Shown: piece after piece, positions 1-6,211 of the stretch | How positions within the stretch are numbered: the stretch's first letter is position 1 | Layout of the letters: every line of letters begins with the position of its first letter | Source: Deltaproteobacteria bacterium | Lineage (GTDB): Bacteria; Desulfobacterota; Desulfobacteria; C00003060; C00003106 | Assembly (NCBI GenBank): GCA_019314005.1 | Contig: JAFDAE010000063.1 | Coordinates: 1-10,003 of the forward strand | DNA: 10,003 bases | Reading direction: 5' to 3' | Position numbers and translations under genes: made by a program | The notes under the pieces: generated by a model | Told to the model about the DNA's origin: nothing | What the model saw: the letters and a program-made list of their open reading frames with translations, nothing else | Database searches by the model: none

Positions 1-13
1 CGCGAGAAATAGC

Positions 14-40
14 TTGATTTCTACAGAAGTATAGTATAGT
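14..40 (+). promoter_or_regulatory. Possible promoter for the rpsF operon
   Basis: A -35-like TTGATT (14-19) and a -10-like TATAGT (35-40) are separated by 15 bases, which is short. A short inverted repeat, AGAAAT (5-10) and ATTTCT (17-22), overlaps the -35 element; it could be an operator or the end of an upstream terminator. The placement fits transcription of rpsF with a leader of about 120 bases, but the match is weak and the true promoter may lie outside the window. Confidence 0.3.
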
Positions 41-119
41 AAAAACGAGATTTTTCCCGAACAGTGTCCACCCTGAGAATTGGATTTTTCAAGATGTGGA
101 GACTGAATATAACGAAGGA

Positions 120-163
120 CTCCTTGCCCGGATTCGGTATTCGGGCTATAGAGCCGAGAGGAG
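120..163 (+). promoter_or_regulatory. rpsF leader hairpin, candidate S6:S18-binding autoregulatory RNA
   Basis: Seen in the sequence: CTCCTT (120-125) pairs with GAGGAG (158-163), which is the rpsF Shine-Dalgarno sequence. An inner stem follows, GCCCGGA (126-132) with TTCGGGC (140-146), with one G-T pair. Bases 147-157 stay unpaired on the 3' side and contain CCG (154-156) next to the outer stem. Known: leaders of rpsF mRNAs in many bacteria carry an S6:S18-binding motif with a conserved bulged CCG that mimics the 16S rRNA site, allowing the protein complex to repress its own translation. Inferred: this leader works the same way, because closing the outer stem hides the ribosome binding site. 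The motif was recognised by eye, without a covariance model. Confidence 0.6.
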
Positions 164-168
164 AATGT

Positions 169-750
169 ATGTTGAGAAGATACGAAACGATATTCATTGT
201 GCGGACCGACCTGCAGTCGGATGAAGTGGGCCCCTTGGTTGACCGCTATACCGGAATTATTGACGGTATGGACGGCACCATAATCGAGGTTGATAACTGG
301 GGCAAACGGAGATTGGCCTACCCTATTGAGAAGAGGCGTGAGGGTGTGTATGTAAGGGTTGATTTTGTTGCCCAGTACAAGGTTGTGACCGAGGTGGAGA
401 GAAACTTCAAGATTGATGAAAATATACTCCGGTTTCAGACGGTAAAACTGAGTGACAAGGTTGATATGGAGGCGATCAAGCAGGAGATAGCCGACGCCCT
501 CAAGAGGGAAGAGGAGCAAAAGAAGGAAGAGGAACGGAAGAGGGAAGAGGCGCAAAAGAGAGAAGAAGAGCAGAAGGAAGAGGCGCTGAAGAAAGAAGAA
601 GAACAGAAAGAAGAGGCTATTTCTGAGCCCGCCAATGAAGAAGTCGAGGTGTCTGAAGGTCCGGACAGTCAAGATGCCAAAACTGGTGAAGAAGGTGCGC
701 AGGAGACCTCACCTGTTGAGACAGACGAGGAAAGGGCAAAGGAGGAATAA
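169..750 (+). CDS. rpsF: 30S ribosomal protein S6 with long acidic C-terminal tail
   Basis: S6 binds S18 on the platform of the 30S subunit. The protein starts MLRRYETIFIVRTDL, the usual S6 N-terminus. GAGGAG at 158-163 sits five bases before this ATG, so upstream in-frame starts (GTG at 64) were not used. Residues 1 to about 100 form the S6 domain, with the conserved stretch VDNWGKRRLAYPI at 41-53. Total length is 193 residues against roughly 95-135 for most S6 proteins. The excess is a tail from about residue 101, dominated by Glu, Lys, Arg and Gln in KREEEQK-like repeats (about 112-150), then a more acidic stretch ending in EERAKEE. The repeats are probably helical, perhaps a single long helix. 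The gene leads an operon with rpsR three bases downstream and is probably controlled by the leader hairpin. Confidence 0.96.
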   Translation: MLRRYETIFIVRTDLQSDEVGPLVDRYTGIIDGMDGTIIEVDNWGKRRLAYPIEKRREGVYVRVDFVAQYKVVTEVERNFKIDENILRFQTVKLSDKVDMEAIKQEIADALKREEEQKKEEERKREEAQKREEEQKEEALKKEEEQKEEAISEPANEEVEVSEGPDSQDAKTGEEGAQETSPVETDEERAKEE

Positions 751-753
751 GAA

Positions 754-1023
754 ATGGCATATACACCGGATAATCGTACACGGCGCCCGCGCCCCAAGGG
801 CAAGTTTTTTCACAAGAGGAAGGTATGCAGGTTTTGTGCTGATTCGAATATAAAAATTGATTATAAGAGCCCGGCTGCCCTGAGGGGTTTCCTGACGGAA
901 CGAGGAAAGATCATGCCGAGAAGGATTACCGGGACCTGTGCCAGACACCAGCGGGCATTGGCAGTGGCGATCAAAAGGGCCAGGACCTTGGCTCTCTTGC
1001 CCTATGTAACTGCCGACAATTAA
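754..1023 (+). CDS. rpsR: 30S ribosomal protein S18
   Basis: S18 is the partner of S6 on the 30S platform. The 89-residue product has the family length, with conserved blocks [28 protein letters not shown] and [16 protein letters not shown]. Cys25, Cys28, Cys62 and His65 form a CxxC...CxxH set, which suggests the zinc-binding version of S18 rather than the version lacking these cysteines. GGAGG (741-745), inside the end of rpsF, lies eight bases before the ATG. With the three-base gap this points to translational coupling with rpsF. Nothing is broken. Confidence 0.97.
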   Translation: MAYTPDNRTRRPRPKGKFFHKRKVCRFCADSNIKIDYKSPAALRGFLTERGKIMPRRITGTCARHQRALAVAIKRARTLALLPYVTADN

Positions 1024-1056
1024 TTTCATCTGAGTTGATCTTCAATGAATTGAACA

Positions 1057-1195
1057 GCGAGCGCATCCCCCGCTGCTTGCGGCGGGATAAGCGAGCGAAT
1101 ACAAAACAAATATTTTCCTTAACAATAGGAGATTCCCCGCAGCTTGTTGCGGGGAGCTTCAATTCCGAGATGTCTGCCGACCGGGCAGACATCTC
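1057..1195. repeat. Cluster of three palindromes in the rpsR-DUF2232 gap
   Basis: The 199-base gap holds three hairpins. The first, at 1069-1086, is CCCGCTG-CTTG-CGGCGGG with one G-T pair, and is flanked by direct copies of GCGAGCG at 1057-1063 and 1091-1097. The second, at 1135-1154, is CCCCGCAG-CTTG-TTGCGGGG. The third has a perfect 12-base stem (1167-1178 with 1184-1195) and a five-base loop. The first two share stem composition and the same CTTG loop, so they look like copies of one palindromic repeat family (REP-like). No T-run follows any stem directly, so a simple terminator is unlikely, though the transcript would be strongly structured between rpsR and the membrane gene. Confidence 0.75.
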
Positions 1196-1222
1196 CCACC
1201 CTTTTAGTCTAACAGGTGAGGC

Positions 1223-2182
1223 ATGTTCCGTCTGCCGTGGGGGAATGTCCCCTATAGAGACTTTTTCCTTGCTGTTGCGGTCACCTCTATTGTTTTTATT
1301 ACGGTAGCCGTGATCTCGGTGCTTGGTCTGCTCGGCGCGGTATTTGTGCCGCTTCCGGTCTTGTACTACTATTCCAAGCTGGGCAGAGGTCCCGGTATCC
1401 TGATCTTTTCTCTCTCCCTGGCCGTTACCCTATTTGCGCTAAAAACACTGGGTTTTCAGACGGGCCTTGTCTATTTTTTCCTGTTAGGTCTTCTGGGGGT
1501 TGTTCTTTCGGAGGTGTTGCGGAAAAACTGCTCCATAGAGAAGACGATTATCTATTGTGGGGGTATCCTCCTGTCACTGGGTTTTGCCGTTCTTATCTAC
1601 CTGAGCCTGACTTCTGGAAACATGCCGTGGAACGTGATCATGACCCACATATCCGTAGTGGTGCAGGAGAACATCGATATGTACTCCCGCGCCGGTATTT
1701 CCCAGCAACATATTGAACTCATAAGAGAGAATGCCGACCAGATAACTCGTATCCTTGTCGGACTGTCTCCCTCCATTGCCCTTGTGGGCACTATTTTCCT
1801 GGTGTGGGTGAATATCCTGGAGGGGAAATGGCTATTCAAGAAGAAGGGAATGTGGTACCCTTCCTTCGGTGATCTTTCACTGTGGAAGACCCTTGATAAA
1901 ACGGTCTGGCTTGTTGTGATTACCGGTATCTGTATCATGGTTCCCCTGGAGACCCTCCGTATCCTAGGCCTGAACGTACTGATCGTCCTTCTTTTTATAT
2001 ACATGCTGCAGGGCCTGGCTATAATGAGTTTTTTCTTTCAGACCAAAAACGTGCCGGTGTATTTGAGGGCCTTTGGATATCTTTTGGTCTTTGCTCAACA
2101 GTTCCTGCTGTTGATCGTGGCCGGTGTGGGTCTGCTTGACACCTGGGTCGATTTCAGGAAACTTGACAAAAAATCGAGCTGA
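1223..2182 (+). CDS. DUF2232 family polytopic membrane protein
   Basis: The 319-residue protein is highly hydrophobic. Membrane segments are visible at about residues 14-50 (two spans), 59-75, 80-99, 109-130, 177-199, 228-272 (two spans) and 280-308. A hydrophilic stretch of about 45 residues (133-176) separates the two halves. The C-terminal GLLDTWVDFRKL is typical of DUF2232 (YybS-like) proteins, and a gene of this family commonly lies between rpsR and rplI in Desulfobacterota. The molecular function is not known; a transport or envelope role can only be guessed. AGGTGAG at 1214-1220 precedes the ATG. It is co-directional with its neighbours and probably part of the same transcript, although the palindrome cluster lies just upstream. 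Confidence 0.85.
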   Translation: MFRLPWGNVPYRDFFLAVAVTSIVFITVAVISVLGLLGAVFVPLPVLYYYSKLGRGPGILIFSLSLAVTLFALKTLGFQTGLVYFFLLGLLGVVLSEVLRKNCSIEKTIIYCGGILLSLGFAVLIYLSLTSGNMPWNVIMTHISVVVQENIDMYSRAGISQQHIELIRENADQITRILVGLSPSIALVGTIFLVWVNILEGKWLFKKKGMWYPSFGDLSLWKTLDKTVWLVVITGICIMVPLETLRILGLNVLIVLLFIYMLQGLAIMSFFFQTKNVPVYLRAFGYLLVFAQQFLLLIVAGVGLLDTWVDFRKLDKKSS

Positions 2183-2248
2183 CCCGTTCATGAAACGCAG
2201 ATCAATCGAATTGTCTCCAATAACGCAGCGTATCGGAGGTGTACTCAA

Positions 2249-2323
2249 ATGGTACGTTTGACGGCTATATGGGTAATCGACACAACACAGGACGAAGAGT
2301 TTCTGATGGGAGAATGTCTATGA
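2249..2323 (+). CDS. Candidate 24-residue leader peptide coupled to rplI
   Basis: A small frame begins with ATG after the strong ribosome binding site GGAGGTG (2235-2241), seven bases upstream. It encodes MVRLTAIWVIDTT followed by eleven residues including EEF and MGECL. Its TGA (2321-2323) overlaps the rplI start ATG (2320-2322) as ATGA, the classic arrangement for translational coupling. Its ribosome binding site looks better than the GGGAG in front of rplI. No known family was recognised. It may be a regulatory leader peptide, a small protein, or a chance frame whose strong site is a remnant. The arrangement is seen directly; the function is inferred. Confidence 0.4.
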   Translation: MVRLTAIWVIDTTQDEEFLMGECL

Positions 2324-2766
2324 AGGTTATCTTGATAAAGGATGTTGCATCTGTGGGAAAGGCGGGGGACCTTGTCAATGCCTCCGACGGGTATGCCCGG
2401 AATTTTCTGATTCCCCGTGGATTGGCCAAGGAAGGTAGCGGCAAAAACGTTGAAGACCTGGAGCGTGAAAGGGAGATTGCGGCGAGAAGGATGCTCAAGG
2501 AGAAGAAAGCGACCCAGGCCCTGGTTGAAGGGCTCGATGGAGTCACCTGTCAGGTAACCAGAAAGGTGGGCCAGCAGGACAAACTGTTCGGTTCCGTCAC
2601 CTCGAAGGATATACGAGACGCCCTGAGCGATCAGGGGATAGAGGTTGATAAGAAGGATATCATTCTTGAAGAGCCGATAAAGAATCTTGGAGAATTTTCC
2701 GTGAAGATCAAGGTACATCCCGGAATGTCCGCCGAGATCAAGGTTGTTGTTACCGGTGAGGTATAG
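2320..2766 (+). CDS. rplI: 50S ribosomal protein L9
   Basis: L9 is a two-domain protein that binds 23S rRNA near the L1 stalk base and extends from the 50S surface. The 148-residue product matches the family length. The N-terminal domain carries the L9 signature at residues 16-36 (GDLVNASDGYARNFL, then IPRGLA). A long connecting helix spans about 42-75, and the C-terminal domain contains KLFGSVTSKDI at 88-98. The start was set at MKVILIKDV because this is the conserved L9 N-terminus and GGGAG (2308-2312) lies seven bases before it. The in-frame ATG at 2314 lies almost on top of that site. It overlaps the stop of a small upstream frame and sits one base before the dnaB start. Confidence 0.97.
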   Translation: MKVILIKDVASVGKAGDLVNASDGYARNFLIPRGLAKEGSGKNVEDLEREREIAARRMLKEKKATQALVEGLDGVTCQVTRKVGQQDKLFGSVTSKDIRDALSDQGIEVDKKDIILEEPIKNLGEFSVKIKVHPGMSAEIKVVVTGEV

Positions 2767-2767
2767 G

Positions 2768-4123
2768 ATGAAGGACGTCGACTATTCGTCCCATAAGGTG
2801 CCGCCGCAAAATCTGGATGCGGAACAGTCAATCCTCGGAGGTATCCTTCTGGACAATAATGCCCTGAACCATGTTCTGGAAATAATGGGTATGGGCGATT
2901 TCTACAGCGAGGCTCACCGGAAGATATTCTCGGCAATCCTTGATCTGTACGAGAAGAATGAGCCGAGCGACCTGATCACTCTGAGCAGCATACTGCGTGA
3001 CCGGGGACACCTTGAAGGTGTAGGGGGGGAGGTATACGTGGCATCCCTTGTCGACGGTGTTCCCTCTGCGGCTAACATTGCATACTATGCTAAAATTGTT
3101 AAGGAAAAGGCTATACTACGAGGGTTGATAGGTGCCGCGACCGATATACTCAATAAGAGTTATGATGCGGGTTCCGACATAGACTCCGTTCTTGACGAGG
3201 CGGAGCACGCGGTCTTTGAGATATCGGAGAACAAGATAAAACCCGCCTTTTCTCCCATAAAAGAGATAGTAAAGGACACTTTTGAAAACATAGAGAGACT
3301 GTACGCAAAGAAGACCCTTATCACCGGTATTTCCACGGGATTCCAGAAGGTTGATGAGATTACCTCCGGTCTCCAGAATTCCGATCTGATTATAGTGGCC
3401 GGTCGGCCCAGTATGGGGAAAACGGCCTTTGCCATCAATATTGCACAGCATGCGGCAATCGAGGACAAGGTACCGGTAGCCATATTTTCCCTGGAAATGG
3501 CGAAGGAGCAGCTGGCGCTCCGCATGCTCTCTTCGGACGGAAAGGTAGACTCACAGAAGATACGAAGGGGCTTTGTCGGGGAGATGGACTGGCCGAAACT
3601 GGTGACTGCCGCGGGCAGGCTTTCAGAGGCCCCCATCTTTATCGATGATACACCCGCGATCTCTGTTCTCGAGATCAAGGCAAAGGCAAGGAGGCTGAAG
3701 GCGGAGTCGGGGCTGGAACTGATCGTTGTTGATTACCTACAACTTATGAGGGGGAGGGATTCTTCCGCACCGAGGGAGCAGGAGATATCCGAAATAAGCC
3801 GTTCACTCAAGGCCCTGGCCAAGGAACTCAACGTCCCGGTCGTGGCCCTGTCTCAGTTGAACCGACAGGTTGAATCACGGACCGACAGACGTCCCCAGCT
3901 TGCCGATCTGAGGGAGTCCGGTGCAATCGAACAGGATGCCGACGTGATCATGTTCATATACCGGGACGAGGTATACAACAAGTCGGAGGACAACCCGGAG
4001 ACGGGCAAGGCGGAGATCATTATCGGAAAGCAGAGAAACGGTCCCGTCGGTGTAGCAAATATGGCCTTCCTGAAGGAATTTACCTGCTTTGAAAACCTGG
4101 CCTACGAACGCGACGAGTTTTAG
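2768..4123 (+). CDS. dnaB: Replicative DNA helicase DnaB
   Basis: DnaB is the hexameric 5'-3' helicase of the replication fork and partner of DnaG primase and the helicase loader. The 451-residue protein begins its N-terminal domain with VPPQNLDAEQSILGG (11-25). The RecA-like motor carries Walker A GRPSMGKTA (212-220), SLEM (241-244), Walker B LIVVDYLQL (318-326), ALSQLNRQVESR (360-371) and LRESGAIEQDADV (381-393). KQRNGP (421-426) includes the expected arginine finger Arg423. No intein or insertion interrupts these motifs. The start at 2768 is one base after the rplI stop and six bases after GGTGAGG (2755-2761), so an upstream in-frame start at 2744 inside rplI is unlikely. Its stop overlaps the convergent rpoH stop. 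Confidence 0.97.
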   Translation: MKDVDYSSHKVPPQNLDAEQSILGGILLDNNALNHVLEIMGMGDFYSEAHRKIFSAILDLYEKNEPSDLITLSSILRDRGHLEGVGGEVYVASLVDGVPSAANIAYYAKIVKEKAILRGLIGAATDILNKSYDAGSDIDSVLDEAEHAVFEISENKIKPAFSPIKEIVKDTFENIERLYAKKTLITGISTGFQKVDEITSGLQNSDLIIVAGRPSMGKTAFAINIAQHAAIEDKVPVAIFSLEMAKEQLALRMLSSDGKVDSQKIRRGFVGEMDWPKLVTAAGRLSEAPIFIDDTPAISVLEIKAKARRLKAESGLELIVVDYLQLMRGRDSSAPREQEISEISRSLKALAKELNVPVVALSQLNRQVESRTDRRPQLADLRESGAIEQDADVIMFIYRDEVYNKSEDNPETGKAEIIIGKQRNGPVGVANMAFLKEFTCFENLAYERDEF

Positions 4124-4980
4124 TCTGTTATGAGCTTGGGTTCATCGCTCAGGTGGGGTATCACGAGCCTCAGTTTCTTAAGAGCCTCTTTCTCAATCTG
4201 TCGGGCGCGTTCCCGTGTTATTTTGAACCGGTCGCCGATCTCTTGAAGGGTCGCCGGATCATCCGCCATTACCCTGCGTCGTATGATGTACCCTTCTCTC
4301 TCATTGAGTTTTTCCAGGGCCCCCGCTATGTTTTTCTTGACCAAGGCCATCTCGTCCTTCTTGATAAGGGCATCTTCCTGGCTTGTACCTTGGTCGATGA
4401 GATGGTCGATAAAGGTTGATTCCCCCTCATCGTCCATGGCTGCATTCAGTGAGACATCCCGGTTGGTGAGGCGGAGGTCCATTTCCTCTGTTTCTTTTTC
4501 CGTGACGTTGAGCATCTCAGCGACCTCTTTGAATTCCGGTCTCTTTTGCGAGATATCTTCGAGTTTTCTTTTCGTCTGATTCAGCTTGAAGAAGAGTTTT
4601 CTCTGTGCCTGAGTGGTTCCTATCTTGACGAGGCTCCATGTCTTTATGACAAAGTTCTGCATATATGCCCGTATCCACCATACCGCGTAAGATATGAGAC
4701 GGTACCCCTTATAGGGGTCGAACTTCTTGACGGCATGCATCAGGCCGATATTCCCCTCCTGGATCAGATCGATGAGTTTTACACGGTAATTTTTGTATTC
4801 GTGGGCGATCTTGACCACAAACCGCAGGTTCGAGGTAACCAGTTTTTCAGCGGCCTTCATGTCACTCTCTTTGACGAACCTCACCGCCAGTTTGAACTCT
4901 TCCTCAGCCTTCAGGATGGGAAAACGGTGTATCTCCGCCATGTAGAGATCCACCGAATCGGTTACTGCGGGAAGACCCAT
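4120..4980 (-). CDS. rpoH: RNA polymerase sigma factor RpoH (sigma-32 type)
   Basis: This sigma factor directs RNA polymerase to heat-shock and other stress promoters. The 286-residue protein shows region 2 (DLIQEGNIGLMHAVKKFDPY at 71-90, then ISYAVWWIRA at 96-105). SLVKIGTTQAQ (116-126) follows, then the RpoH box QRKLFFKLN at 126-134, which separates RpoH from RpoD and RpoS. Region 4.2 with its helix-turn-helix (TLQEIGDRF...RERARQIEKEALKKLR) lies at 244-271. The start MGLPAVTD was chosen because GGAGG (4989-4993 on the complement) lies eight bases upstream and the promoter at 5015-5043 would fall inside a longer version. The leader RNA is short (about 25-30 bases). The stop codon overlaps that of dnaB on the opposite strand. 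Confidence 0.93.
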   Translation of the reverse strand: MGLPAVTDSVDLYMAEIHRFPILKAEEEFKLAVRFVKESDMKAAEKLVTSNLRFVVKIAHEYKNYRVKLIDLIQEGNIGLMHAVKKFDPYKGYRLISYAVWWIRAYMQNFVIKTWSLVKIGTTQAQRKLFFKLNQTKRKLEDISQKRPEFKEVAEMLNVTEKETEEMDLRLTNRDVSLNAAMDDEGESTFIDHLIDQGTSQEDALIKKDEMALVKKNIAGALEKLNEREGYIIRRRVMADDPATLQEIGDRFKITRERARQIEKEALKKLRLVIPHLSDEPKLITD

Positions 4981-5014
4981 TCTCGGTCCCTCCAATTTCT
5001 TTTTACAGCTTCGT

Positions 5015-5043
5015 AGAATAGGCTTATTTTTTTCAATAGTCAA
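5015..5043 (-). promoter_or_regulatory. Sigma-70 type promoter of rpoH
   Basis: Reading the complement, TTGACT (5043-5038) and TATTCT (5020-5015) are separated by exactly 17 bases. They match the -35 and -10 consensus at five and four of six positions. Transcription would start near 5008, giving a short leader before the rpoH start at 4980. The A-rich spacer is a further promoter-like trait. A transposase remnant lies only about 75 bases further upstream, so distal control sites of rpoH may have been displaced. Confidence 0.7.
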
Positions 5044-5076
5044 GACTTTTTGATACCACCGAATTGCCTCATAATT

Positions 5077-5094
5077 CGATGTTACCGAACATCG
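5077..5094. repeat. Perfect 7-base hairpin near a transposase remnant
   Basis: CGATGTT (5077-5083) and AACATCG (5088-5094) form a perfect inverted repeat around ACCG. It lies between the rpoH promoter and the transposase fragment starting at 5117. It could belong to the terminal region of the insertion sequence, where hairpins near the ribosome binding site limit transposase translation, or be an operator shared by the divergent units. The sequence alone does not decide. Confidence 0.5.
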
Positions 5095-5116
5095 ACTTCC
5101 AAAAGGAGGGATAATC

Positions 5117-5239
5117 ATGAGTCCGCGGTCCAAACGAGAGTATCGTGAGGCGGTCCATTTGCGGTATAAAAATGCTACTCGTCATGAAAAAACCGCTATC
5201 CTGGATGATTCGATAAGCAATAAATTTTCTCGAAGATAG
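5117..5239 (+). pseudogene. Truncated N-terminus of a transposase/integrase
   Basis: A strong ribosome binding site (AAAAGGAGGG, 5101-5110) precedes an ATG whose first 30 or so residues start MSPRSKREYREAVHLRY and continue through a KTAILD motif. This resembles the N-terminal helix-turn-helix start of DDE transposases common in Desulfobacterota, which continue with a DEFC...GYHRKHAIRLL-like block. Here the similarity stops after about residue 30 (near 5209) and the frame ends in an unrelated ten-residue tail. The catalytic domain is absent, so the gene is dead. The loss of similarity coincides with a visible shift to AT-rich sequence, marking a likely deletion or recombination junction. Family assignment is from memory. 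Confidence 0.6.
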
Positions 5240-5452
5240 TATACGTTTCTTATACGTCTATGAACCATAATTTCCAACATGCTGACAAAATTAACCATAT
5301 ACTGGGAGTGATTAATTGCGAAGGTTCTTTTAAATATTAGATAAGCTATTTAAATATCGAACTATTATCTAAATGGCCTGACTGTTGCTTAGAGAAGTTT
5401 AATGTTTGCAAATAACAATGAAAATTTAGAGAATAATTTTCAGGGGACAGAC
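5240..5452. other. AT-rich gap upstream of the SDR gene
   Basis: No gene is seen here. The stretch is clearly richer in A and T than the rpoH side. It contains a direct repeat TATACGT at 5240-5246 and 5251-5257, 11 bases apart. An inverted repeat TTAGATAA (5337-5344) / TTATCTAA (5365-5372) encloses a second AAATAT-containing element. A weak promoter-like pair TTGCGA (5316-5321) and TAGATA (5338-5343), spaced 16 bases, overlaps the inverted repeat. These could form a regulated promoter for the SDR gene, but the evidence is weak. An in-frame ATG at 5402 could extend the SDR by 17 residues. Confidence 0.4.
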
Positions 5453-6211
5453 ATGTTTAACCTGAAAGGCAAAGTGGCGGTTGTGACAGGCGCAAGCAGA
5501 GGAATCGGCAGGGCGATAGCAGAAACTCTTGCAATGCATGGAGCAAAGGTTAGTGTTTCTAGTAGGCGATTAGATGCTTGTCAGGAAGTCGTTGACGTTA
5601 TTTGCGCTCGAGGAGGTGAGGCAACAGCTTACCAAGCCAGCATTTCTAAGCGCTCTGAACTGGAAGACATGATTCGTGCTACGCGAGAGGATCTTGGCGC
5701 TATAGATATCCTCGTTTGCAATGCGGCTACTAATCCTCATTATGGTTCCATTGTTTCCCTTCCGGACGAAATATTTCAAAAAATAATGCAAAATAATTTA
5801 CTTAGCAATATTTGGCTCTGCAAGCTTGTCAGACCAGATATGACAGAAAAAAGGAATGGATCAATTATCATTGTCGCTTCGATCGCGGGGTTTCTGGGAT
5901 CTTCTACGATCGGTGCATACGCAATTTCAAAGGCTGCTGATATGCAGCTGGTTCGCAATTTGGCAGTTGAATGGGGAACGGATAACATCAGAGTCAATTG
6001 CATAGCCCCCGGACTTATCAATACTAAAATGGCACAACAATTGATTGCAGATAAGGAAACACAAGATCTCATAAAATATAGATTACCTTTACGGCGATAC
6101 GGGGATCCGAAGGAAATTGCAGCCATTGCTGTCATGCTGGCATCTCCTGGTGGCGCTTTTATAACAGGCCAAGCTATTATTGCAGATGGTGGCGCGATGG
6201 TTATAAATTAA
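5453..6211 (+). CDS. SDR family NAD(P)-dependent oxidoreductase
   Basis: This is a classical short-chain dehydrogenase/reductase, a cytoplasmic enzyme that oxidises a hydroxyl or reduces a ketone or enoyl group. The 252-residue product has the family length. It shows the cofactor motif TGASRGIG (12-19), Arg38-Arg39 after the second strand (favouring NADP(H)), NAA (90-92), a likely catalytic Asn at 115, Ser143, Tyr156 and Lys160 (YAISK), and the late motif IAPGLINTKM (184-193). All catalytic residues are present. The start was chosen because AGGGG (5442-5446) sits six bases before it and MFNLKGKVAVVTG is a normal SDR beginning; the ATG at 5402 has a poorer site. Codon use is more AT-rich than in the dnaB block. 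The nearby acyl-CoA ligase suggests a 3-hydroxyacyl-CoA or 3-oxoacyl substrate, an inference only. Confidence 0.93.
   Translation: MFNLKGKVAVVTGASRGIGRAIAETLAMHGAKVSVSSRRLDACQEVVDVICARGGEATAYQASISKRSELEDMIRATREDLGAIDILVCNAATNPHYGSIVSLPDEIFQKIMQNNLLSNIWLCKLVRPDMTEKRNGSIIIVASIAGFLGSSTIGAYAISKAADMQLVRNLAVEWGTDNIRVNCIAPGLINTKMAQQLIADKETQDLIKYRLPLRRYGDPKEIAAIAVMLASPGGAFITGQAIIADGGAMVIN

Noticed and set aside
64..168. N-terminal extension of S6 from a GTG at 64
   Set aside because: It would translate the leader hairpin. The conserved S6 N-terminus and a well-placed GAGGAG support the ATG at 169.
435..635. Minus-strand Ser/Phe-rich frame opposite the rpsF tail
   Set aside because: It is the complement of the Glu/Lys repeat codons and has no independent support.
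1035..1307. A 90-codon frame covering the rpsR-DUF2232 gap
   Set aside because: It runs through the palindrome cluster and then out of frame into the membrane protein gene. Its residues reflect repeat DNA, and no ribosome binding site or family similarity is seen.
4981..5133. 51-residue N-terminal extension of RpoH
   Set aside because: It covers the likely rpoH promoter and the sequence before the transposase remnant. The ATG at 4980 has a good GGAGG and gives a normal RpoH length.
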